Shown here: in pieces, positions 58,027 to 64,000 of the stretch | Layout of the letters: each line of letters opens with the position of its first letter | Position numbering within the stretch: position 1 is the stretch's first letter | Origin: Rhodobacteraceae bacterium SB2 | GTDB lineage: Bacteria; Pseudomonadota; Alphaproteobacteria; Rhodobacterales; Rhodobacteraceae | DNA: 64,000 nt | Assembly: GCA_001642945.1 (NCBI GenBank) | Contig: LGRT01000013.1 | Span: 186,001 to 250,000, forward strand | Direction of reading: 5' to 3' | Notes under the pieces: model-generated | The model's database searches: none | What the model saw: only the letters and a program-made list of their open reading frames with translations | What the model was told of the DNA's origin: nothing | Position numbers and translations under genes: made by a program

Positions 58027-58394
58027 GTTTTCCCCAATTTTAGGCAAGTTTATTTAATAAAGAAATATAGATAGAAAGGAAGTAGGATATGTAGGTAAGC
58101 TCGTTTTTGTGGATCAAATTTTTTCCTATTATTTATCCACAGGACAAAAAACATGAGGAAAAAAATTGTGATATATTTTATATTTAAAACAAATACTTAA
58201 ATAAAAAATTTAATCTATTTTTGTCTTGAATTGATTATCCACAGTTTAAGTAAAGACAAACTTATCCTTTTCCACATTGTATATTTATATGCTATTGTTA
58301 CTTTTATACTTTAATTAGCAAAGATTTTTGTTTTCCGGTGTATGTGCGGTAATTTCACCGCATTATTCACCTGGTTTTTGGACGGGTTATCCAC
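58027..58394. other. Predicted chromosomal replication origin (oriC)
   Basis: 368 bp with no gene, very AT-rich (for example 58165-58225), between hemJ and maf. Three perfect DnaA boxes TTATCCACA lie at 58133-58141, 58235-58243 and 58387-58395, all in the same direction. Single-mismatch copies are at 58268-58276 (TTTTCCACA) and 58108-58116 (reverse, TGATCCACA). The flanks parAB-rsmG-mnmG-mnmE-rho-hemJ and maf-aroE-coaE-dnaQ are those of the Caulobacter-type origin. I did not find a convincing CtrA pair (TTAA-N7-TTAA). Confidence 0.85.
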
Positions 58395-58994
58395 ATGCGA
58401 CCTTCTCTTATTTTGGCTTCTTCATCTACTTCACGTGCAACATTGTTGCGTAATGCGGGTGTTGCGTTTGAAGCATACCCCCCACGACTCGATGAACAAA
58501 TGATAAAAGAAAGCATGATTTCTGAAAATCTATCCTGCCGGGATATGGCGGATCATTTGGCAGAACTGAAAGCATCAAAGGTTGCTTTAAAATTTCCAAA
58601 CTCATTTATCATTGGATCCGATCAAATTTTGGAATTTCAGGGACAAGTGATTTCAAAACCACACAGCAAAGCAGAGCTTTTTGCACAATTACAGGCGTTT
58701 CAAAACAAAACTCATAAATTGTTTACCGCCGCTGTCATTTGCCATGAAACGCGCCCAATCTGGCGGCATATTTCAAAGGTAGATGTTTCTTTCAGACCAT
58801 TATCGGATGAGTTTATTAACGCATACATCGATCGATTTTGGGATCATATCCGATATTGTGTTGGGGGATACAGGCTTGAAGCTGAAGGCGTACAACTGAT
58901 CCGTAGAATCAATGGTGACTATTTCAGTGTTTTAGGGTTACCTTTATTAGAAGTGCTTAATTTCTTGTCACTCAAAGGGGATTTCTCAACATGA
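58395..58994 (+). CDS. maf: Maf-like nucleotide pyrophosphatase
   Basis: Maf/YhdE-family pyrophosphatase for modified nucleotides. 199 residues. LILASSSTSRATLLRNAGVAFE at the N-terminus and IIGSDQILEFQGQVISKPHSK in the middle are family marks. Its ATG overlaps the last base of a DnaA box, so the gene begins directly at the edge of oriC. Coupled to aroE by ATGA. Confidence 0.93.
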   Translation: MRPSLILASSSTSRATLLRNAGVAFEAYPPRLDEQMIKESMISENLSCRDMADHLAELKASKVALKFPNSFIIGSDQILEFQGQVISKPHSKAELFAQLQAFQNKTHKLFTAAVICHETRPIWRHISKVDVSFRPLSDEFINAYIDRFWDHIRYCVGGYRLEAEGVQLIRRINGDYFSVLGLPLLEVLNFLSLKGDFST

Positions 58995-59824
58995 CGGTGT
59001 CAAAAATACCTTTGGTAGCCGTGATTGGTCATCCGATTTCCCATTCAAAATCTCCACGGTTACATGGTAATTGGCTGAAAAAACTAGGGCTTGCGGGCTA
59101 TTATATACCTGTCGATGTTGAACCCGCCGATTTTGCGCATGTGCTTAAAATGATGCCAAAAATGGGTTTTGTGGGTGCCAATGTTACGATTCCGCACAAA
59201 CACCTTGCTTTAACGCATGCCGATCACGTTTCCGATCGTGCGGCATTAATCGGAGCTGCAAATACATTATCGTTCAGTGAGGATGGAAAAATCTACGCGG
59301 ATAATACAGATGGATATGGATTCATAGAAAACATTAAAGATCATCAACCAAATTGGAATGCAGCGTCTGGCCCAGCGCTGGTTTTGGGCGCTGGCGGAGC
59401 CTCGCGCGCTGTATTATCGGCGTTGATAGAGGCCGGAGCTCCCGAAATATATTTGGCGAATAGAACGCGTGCCAGGGCGGATCAGTTGAAAACCGATCTT
59501 GGGGCAAGGATTCACGTTCTGGATTGGTCAAAAGCGTCTGAAATCTTGGATGGCATTGATCTTATGGTGAATACGACATCTTTGGGCATGGTGGGAAAGC
59601 CAGATTTATCATTAAGCTTGAAAAACCTTACCTCTAAAACATTGGTAACAGATCTTGTCTACACGCCCCTCGAAACCGATTTATTAAAGCAAGCAAACGC
59701 AATTGGATGCCCCGTGGTAGATGGTTTGGGAATGTTAATTCATCAAGCGGTACCGGGTTTTGAGCGGTGGTTTGGTAAAAAGCCAACCGTTGATCAAGAA
59801 ACGCGCAATTTATTATTATCATGA
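58991..59824 (+). CDS. aroE: Shikimate dehydrogenase
   Basis: NADP-dependent reduction of 3-dehydroshikimate. 277 residues. VIGHPISHSKSPRLHGNWLKK is the shikimate-binding start; GANVTIPHK carries the catalytic lysine; LVLGAGGASRAVLSALIEAG is the nucleotide site; and DLVYTPLET is near the end. Overlaps maf and coaE by ATGA. Confidence 0.97.
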   Translation: MTVSKIPLVAVIGHPISHSKSPRLHGNWLKKLGLAGYYIPVDVEPADFAHVLKMMPKMGFVGANVTIPHKHLALTHADHVSDRAALIGAANTLSFSEDGKIYADNTDGYGFIENIKDHQPNWNAASGPALVLGAGGASRAVLSALIEAGAPEIYLANRTRARADQLKTDLGARIHVLDWSKASEILDGIDLMVNTTSLGMVGKPDLSLSLKNLTSKTLVTDLVYTPLETDLLKQANAIGCPVVDGLGMLIHQAVPGFERWFGKKPTVDQETRNLLLS

Positions 59825-60411
59825 GTTTTTTGTTAGGTCTTACAGGATCTATAGGAATGGGAAAATCCACAACAGCAGGATTTTTCAAAGATGCTGGTTG
59901 TGATGTTTGGGATGCTGATGCAGCGGTGCATCGGCTTTATGCAAAACAAGGCGCCGCGGTGGCACCTTTGTCAAACCTATTTCCAAAAGCACTGATTGAG
60001 GGTGCGATTTCAAGGCAGGTGTTAAAGCATGAATTGCAAAAAAACCCTGATTTGATTGGGCAGCTTGAAGCGATCGTCCATCCGCTTGTGGCGCAGGATC
60101 GACAAAACTTTATAGGCTCAGCCCAATCAGATATATTGGTATTTGATATTCCACTGCTTTTTGAAACCGGCGCAGATGCCCATATGAACGCGGTAATTTG
60201 CGTGACTATCGATGAAGAAGAGCAAAAGAAACGGGTGCTGGACCGCGCAACGATGAGCGAAAAAATGTTTGAGCAAATTAAATCGCGCCAATGGTCAAAT
60301 TCTAGAAAATGCGAAAAAGCAGATTTTGTAATTCTAACAGACACGCTGGAACATGTGCATGTCCAAGTGGATAATTTAGTGGCAAAATTAAGGGCGGTTA
60401 AGGATGCGTGA
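59821..60411 (+). CDS. coaE: Dephospho-CoA kinase
   Basis: Last step of coenzyme A synthesis. 196 residues. P-loop [18 protein letters not shown] at the N-terminus, [13 protein letters not shown] and [11 protein letters not shown] as expected. Overlaps dnaQ by 8 bp. Confidence 0.96.
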   Translation: MSFLLGLTGSIGMGKSTTAGFFKDAGCDVWDADAAVHRLYAKQGAAVAPLSNLFPKALIEGAISRQVLKHELQKNPDLIGQLEAIVHPLVAQDRQNFIGSAQSDILVFDIPLLFETGADAHMNAVICVTIDEEEQKKRVLDRATMSEKMFEQIKSRQWSNSRKCEKADFVILTDTLEHVHVQVDNLVAKLRAVKDA

Positions 60412-61117
60412 AATTGTTTTGGATACTGAAACCACGGGCCTGGATCCCAATCAAGGGGACCGAATTGTTGAAATAGGTGCCGTGGAATTATGGAACCATA
60501 TTCCAACCGGAAAAACCTATCATCAATATATTAATCCCGAACGCAACATGCCCAATGAAGCCTTTCAAGTGCATGGTTTAGGGGATGATTTTTTGCGCGA
60601 TAAGCCTGTATTTTCGAGTATCGCATCCGATTTTGTTGAATTTATCGCTGATTCTAAGTTGGTGATTCATAATGCCAGCTTTGATATGCGGTTTTTAAAC
60701 GCTGAACTCTCATGGGTGAAACGACCACAAATCCCATTAGAGCGCGCCTTAGACACTTTGGCCATTGCGCGGAAAAAATTTCCTGGATCACCGGCATCCT
60801 TAGATGCGCTGTGCCGCCGTTTTGGGATTGATAACAATGCCCGCACGCTGCATGGCGCTTTGCTCGATTCTGAAATACTGGCTGAGGTTTATCTTGAGCT
60901 TATCGGCGGCAGACAGCCCGATTTTATGCTCTCTGCTCAAGCGACAACCGCAACCGAACACGCAGGCACGGATCGGCATGTTTCAGGATCAAAGCAGCGC
61001 TTAAAGCCGCTTGCCCCCCGGGTAAGCGATGCAGAGAAAAAAGCCCATCTTGAAATGGTTGCAACCCTAGGGGATCAAGCGATGTGGCGTGATCATATTT
61101 GGAAAGAGCAAACCTAG
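60404..61117 (+). CDS. dnaQ: DNA polymerase III epsilon subunit (3'-5' proofreading exonuclease)
   Basis: Proofreading subunit. 237 residues. DEDDh residues: [11 protein letters not shown] (Exo I), [16 protein letters not shown] (Exo II) and [17 protein letters not shown] (Exo III, with the histidine). Its 3' end overlaps the convergent secB by 4 bp. Confidence 0.96.
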   Translation: MREIVLDTETTGLDPNQGDRIVEIGAVELWNHIPTGKTYHQYINPERNMPNEAFQVHGLGDDFLRDKPVFSSIASDFVEFIADSKLVIHNASFDMRFLNAELSWVKRPQIPLERALDTLAIARKKFPGSPASLDALCRRFGIDNNARTLHGALLDSEILAEVYLELIGGRQPDFMLSAQATTATEHAGTDRHVSGSKQRLKPLAPRVSDAEKKAHLEMVATLGDQAMWRDHIWKEQT

Positions 61118-61596
61118 TTTTTGGTTTCTTCAGACGCGGCTTCGGTTTGGCGGCGCAACGCTTCGCTTCTGTAAAGCTGCATGAAATCAATGGTTTCTAG
61201 GTTAAGCGCTGGAAATCCGCCATCTTGTGTAAGATCGCTAACCACGCGTCGCAAGAATGGGAAGATCATCCGCGGACACTCAATCATAAGAAATGGATGC
61301 AGTTGTTCATCTGGAACGCCGGTCACGGTAAACACGCCCGCATATTCGATTTCTAGCAAAAAAAGCTGGTCATTCGTATCTTTGGATTTTGAATCAATAT
61401 TTAATTTGATGACTGTTTCATATTGATCGGTAACCGAGCGTTTACGTGCGTCTAATTTCACCTGTATTTGAATATCAGGTGTAACATCACCGGAGACGCC
61501 TTTTTGGGCAAGAATGTTTTCGAACGATAAGTCTCGAATATATTGCGCCAGTACGTTTACAGAGGGCTGCGCTGGTTGTGATGTCTCTTCTGCCAT
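61114..61596 (-). CDS. secB: Protein-export chaperone SecB
   Basis: Tetrameric chaperone delivering preproteins to SecA. 160 residues. [32 protein letters not shown] and [34 protein letters not shown] are clear SecB signatures. It lies next to dnaQ and fxsA, as in many Rhodobacterales origin regions. Confidence 0.96.
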   Translation of the reverse strand: MAEETSQPAQPSVNVLAQYIRDLSFENILAQKGVSGDVTPDIQIQVKLDARKRSVTDQYETVIKLNIDSKSKDTNDQLFLLEIEYAGVFTVTGVPDEQLHPFLMIECPRMIFPFLRRVVSDLTQDGGFPALNLETIDFMQLYRSEALRRQTEAASEETKN

Positions 61597-61678
61597 GTCG
61601 GAATCCTTGAAAAATTATGTCGCGATTGCCTAGCAGTTTGCAGCAGTGGCCTCAATGGCGCATTGCGTTGTTGTAGGG

Positions 61679-62161
61679 TTACGGATCATTTTTAGGGGCA
61701 AGCTCTTCATAAACCCCTTCGATCGTGGTTCCAGAGGCATGGCGTTCGCCATTTTGAGAGCTGTGCTTCGCGCCCCCTGTGCCTGCATGGGTGAATGAAA
61801 ACCCATTTTGCGAATGTAGGATGCGCTGCTTAACGCGTTCAAATAGCCAAATCCGGATGTTTGGTACCAAAAGCGAAAACCCCACCGCATCGGTAAAGAA
61901 ACCCGGCGTTAAAAGCAAAGCACCCGCCAAAAGAATCATGATGCCATGTGCCAAAGGCGCGATTGGGTTTTCTAGAGTTTCAACGTTGTTTTTAAGCTGT
62001 GATAAAGCGCTCAACCCCTGTTTGCGCACTAAATAAGTGCCCAGAAACGCTGTTGCAATCACAATACCCAATGTTGATAGCAACCCGATCTCACCGCCGA
62101 TCTGTATGAATAGGGCAATTTCAATAATCGGTACGGTTACAAAAAGGACGAATAGCCACAT
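61679..62161 (-). CDS. fxsA: FxsA-family membrane protein
   Basis: 160 residues, four hydrophobic segments. LFVLFVTVPIIEIALFIQIGGEIG at the N-terminus and ILLAGALLLTPGFFTDAVGFSLLVPNIR define the FxsA family. The Escherichia coli relative influences exclusion of phage T7; the role here is unknown. AGGAGCGC precedes the ATG. Confidence 0.9.
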   Translation of the reverse strand: MWLFVLFVTVPIIEIALFIQIGGEIGLLSTLGIVIATAFLGTYLVRKQGLSALSQLKNNVETLENPIAPLAHGIMILLAGALLLTPGFFTDAVGFSLLVPNIRIWLFERVKQRILHSQNGFSFTHAGTGGAKHSSQNGERHASGTTIEGVYEELAPKNDP

Positions 62162-62264
62162 TACAAAGCGCTCCTAAATATCTGTCAAGTTGTGGACTTG
62201 TGAGGCCACCTCACCTAAATAGGAACTAACGTCTGTTTTTACCACCTTTGGGAATGATCTTCTT

Positions 62265-62918
62265 ATGAATGCGATTGCGATCGAAATCTTAGTCTTGGCT
62301 GGCATAGCCATTTTTCTAATCATGCGCCTGAAAAATGTTCTGGGAACGCGTGAAGGGTTTGAAAAGCCCAAAGCGCAATCGCCCGCCAATTTGCGCAGCC
62401 CTGATTTAAAAGTGATTGAAGGTGGCCCGGATGCCGATATTACGGATCATGTGCCTACCGGATCTGAGCTTGCGCAAACGCTCACTTCAATAAAAGCGGT
62501 TGATTCAGGGTTTTTGGTCTCTGAATTTTTGTCAGGCTCACGCGCTGCGTATGAAATGATTTTAATGGGGTTTGAGCGCGGCGATTTGAGCGCGGTGCGG
62601 TCGTTCTTGTCGGATGAGGTGACCAATACGTTTGATGAAGTGATCGCGCAACGTAGCTCACAAGGATTGCAGATCGAAGCTGAGTTTTTGGGCATACGCG
62701 AGATGAAAATCAACGATGTTATATTTGATAAAGAGACGGATATGGCTGAAATAACCGTGTCTTTTATTTCTGAATTAATTTCGGTTGTGAAAAACAGCGA
62801 TGGCGAGATTCTTGAAGGTGATGAAAAGCAATCTAAACGGCAAAAAGATGTTTGGACATTCTCAAAAGATATAAAAAGCCAAGATCCGGTTTGGTTTCTG
62901 GTCGCCACAGGCGAATAA
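62265..62918 (+). CDS. Tim44-domain membrane-anchored protein (TimA-like)
   Basis: 217 residues. One N-terminal span (MNAIAIEILVLAGIAIFLIM), a charged linker and a C-terminal Tim44-like domain (about residues 80-215; AAYEMILMGFERGDLSAVRSFLS, IDVTVSF-like strands, KDVWTFSKDIKSQDPVWFLVAT). The mitochondrial Tim44 family shares this domain; bacterial members are thought to act in membrane protein biogenesis. Divergent from fxsA. Confidence 0.88.
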   Translation: MNAIAIEILVLAGIAIFLIMRLKNVLGTREGFEKPKAQSPANLRSPDLKVIEGGPDADITDHVPTGSELAQTLTSIKAVDSGFLVSEFLSGSRAAYEMILMGFERGDLSAVRSFLSDEVTNTFDEVIAQRSSQGLQIEAEFLGIREMKINDVIFDKETDMAEITVSFISELISVVKNSDGEILEGDEKQSKRQKDVWTFSKDIKSQDPVWFLVATGE

Positions 62919-62924
62919 ATTATT

Positions 62925-62945
62925 GTTTTAAAAGCCTTTTAAAAC
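62925..62945. repeat. 21-bp perfect palindrome after the Tim44 gene
   Basis: GTTTTAAAAG-C-CTTTTAAAAC, two perfect 10-base arms around one base, starting seven bases after the Tim44 stop. It may be an AT-rich terminator-like hairpin or a protein-binding site. Confidence 0.55.
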
Positions 62946-62977
62946 TTCAAGAGTGATGAGGTGGGTGAAGAGGGCGG

Positions 62978-63589
62978 ATGAAAAAGCGGCGATTAAACAA
63001 AGAAGAAGCGGCGCTTTGGGATCAAGTTGCAAAGACCATGCAACCTCTTCAACCGCTCAAAGCGGCTAAAATTTCAGAGACGAAAAAATCAAAATCGGTT
63101 TCTTCAAAACCAAAACCAACCCCCAGCTTAGATTTATTTGATTTGAAAGCTTTTGAAATCGGCTCAAAGTCACAAACGGCGCTTGGCCAAAGCTTTTTGA
63201 CCAGGCGCACCGGTCCAAAAGCGCCAGCGTCCAAGACAACAGTGCAGATGGATCAGAAGTCTTTCGTGAAAATGCGGCGGGGAAAATTAGCACCCGAGGC
63301 GCGCATCGACTTACATGGGATGACGTTGAATCAAGCCCATCCCGCTTTAACGCAATTTATCTTATCTTCACAACGCGCTGGGCGTCGGTTGGTTCTGGTG
63401 ATCACTGGAAAAGGCGAACGCGGCGGGCCGCATCCTGCTACATCGCGCGAACGCGGAGTGCTGCGTCGACAGGTGCCTCAATGGCTGCATGCGCCAGCGC
63501 TCAGACCAGCAATCTTGCAGGTAGATCAGGCCCATATATCGCATGGCGGCGAGGGAGCATACTATGTTTACCTTAAAAAACGACGGTAG
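62978..63589 (+). CDS. Smr-domain protein
   Basis: 203 residues: a basic, low-complexity N-terminus (about 1-100) and a C-terminal Smr domain with IDLHGMTLNQAHPALTQFI, LVITGKGERGG, GVLRRQVPQWL and the closing HGGEGAYYVYLKKRR. Smr domains often have nuclease activity on DNA or RNA; the function of this small alphaproteobacterial type is unknown. In many Rhodobacterales a murein transglycosylase gene (mltA) lies between the Tim44 and Smr genes; here only 59 bp separate them. Confidence 0.9.
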   Translation: MKKRRLNKEEAALWDQVAKTMQPLQPLKAAKISETKKSKSVSSKPKPTPSLDLFDLKAFEIGSKSQTALGQSFLTRRTGPKAPASKTTVQMDQKSFVKMRRGKLAPEARIDLHGMTLNQAHPALTQFILSSQRAGRRLVLVITGKGERGGPHPATSRERGVLRRQVPQWLHAPALRPAILQVDQAHISHGGEGAYYVYLKKRR

Positions 63590-63945
63590 TTTTCTGTGGG
63601 TTGTACTACATTTGGATGGCGGTTAAAGCACCGTTTTTTCATCTTGTCATTTGACTGGTGCAAAAAATGCCTTATCCTTTTTCTAACTGATCTAGGTGAG
63701 ACCATTTAAAAAGCGCGTCTGCGTTTGGGTTTAAAATTTTCACTGCGATTCAAGTGTTGGAAGGGCTCTTGCCAACGCGTGGGACGTCCAGAGATTTAGT
63801 ATTTGGGACCTGCGTCAAATTATCTAGGGGGAAATTAAAGTTTAAAGGTTAAAGTAACACCAATAGCTGCTCAACAAAGGCAGATCGAAAAATTATAAAA
63901 TTGGTAAAAAACCAATAAGAACAAACGACCAATTGGGAGGAATTT
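63590..63945 (+). other. Long leader/promoter region of coxS
   Basis: 356 bp without a gene. A candidate promoter is TTGACT (63651-63656), 16 bp, TATCCT (63673-63678), which would give a leader of about 260 bases. Close to coxS lie ATTGGT-AAAAA-ACCAAT (63900-63916) and CCAATTGG (63929-63936), the second running into the ribosome site GGGAGG (63935-63940). The middle ACCAAT could pair with either flank, which would open or mask the ribosome site. Confidence 0.4.
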
Positions 63946-64000
63946 ATGAAAATTTCAATGACGGTAAACGGAGAAGCGGTTTCAGGCGAGGTAGAAGGCC
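63946..64000 (+). CDS. coxS: Carbon monoxide dehydrogenase small subunit (5' end only)
   Basis: Eighteen codons, MKISMTVNGEAVSGEVEG, before the window ends. This matches the N-terminus of the 2Fe-2S small subunit of aerobic Mo-Cu CO dehydrogenases and relatives, with GGGAGG five bases before the ATG. The gene is the first of its operon here (no coxM upstream), so an S-L-M order is likely. Aerobic CO oxidation would supplement light energy. The stretch is short, and another xanthine-dehydrogenase-family small subunit is possible. Confidence 0.75.
   Translation, partial: MKISMTVNGEAVSGEVEG

Overview
The window looks like a piece of an alphaproteobacterial chromosome, most likely from the Roseobacter group (Rhodobacterales). 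Gene order and protein sequences fit an aerobic anoxygenic phototroph making spheroidenone-type carotenoids. The moderate base composition and a CO-dehydrogenase gene at the right end would suit the RCA/Planktomarina lineage, but that name is an inference from gene content.

Region 1 (1-39399) is a nearly complete photosynthesis gene cluster. From left to right: bchZ (cut by the window edge), bchY, bchX, bchC and crtF, crtE (minus); crtD, crtC (plus); tspO, crtB, crtI (minus); crtA, bchI, bchD, bchO (plus); cycA; then a tightly coupled minus-strand superoperon read bchF-N-B-H-L-M-lhaA-puhA-B-C-bciE-acsF-puhE-hemA; and finally a plus-strand regulatory and late-pathway block ppaA-ppsR, bchG, a PucC-type transporter-like gene, bchP and idi. 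Together these encode 5-aminolevulinate synthesis, Mg chelation, methylation, the aerobic ring-E cyclase, the two nitrogenase-like reductases, esterification with phytol, the carotenoid branch from IPP to spheroidenone, the reaction-centre H subunit and assembly factors. The reaction-centre and LH1 genes (pufBALM) are not in the window; by the usual order they should lie beyond bchZ. Seven TGT-N12-ACA sites of the PpsR/CrtJ type sit at the bchC, crtE/crtD, crtI/crtA, bchF and bchG promoters, so the ppsR product probably controls the whole cluster.

Region 2 (39389-50671) is housekeeping and metabolism: a sulfotransferase-like gene coupled to a class IV aminotransferase, a malic enzyme of the MaeB type, mutS, grpE-hrcA, and rph-rdgB-hemW followed by a DUF454 membrane protein.

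Region 3 (50646-63589) is the replication-origin neighbourhood: parB-parA-rsmG-mnmG-mnmE-rho-hemJ on the minus strand, an AT-rich gap (58027-58394) with three perfect DnaA boxes that I call the chromosomal oriC, then maf-aroE-coaE-dnaQ on the plus strand, secB and fxsA (minus), a Tim44-domain gene and an Smr-domain gene. Two perfect parS sites lie inside rsmG and at the start of mnmG. The layout matches the Caulobacter-type origin region.

The window ends in the first codons of a CO-dehydrogenase small subunit (coxS). No tRNA, rRNA, insertion sequence, prophage or CRISPR array was seen. I found no clearly new multi-gene system. The points most worth following are the aminotransferase/sulfotransferase pair, the irregular start sites of crtA, crtC and bchC, near-identical PpsR operators at crtI/crtA and bchG, the closeness of the photosynthesis cluster to oriC, and the coxS leader.
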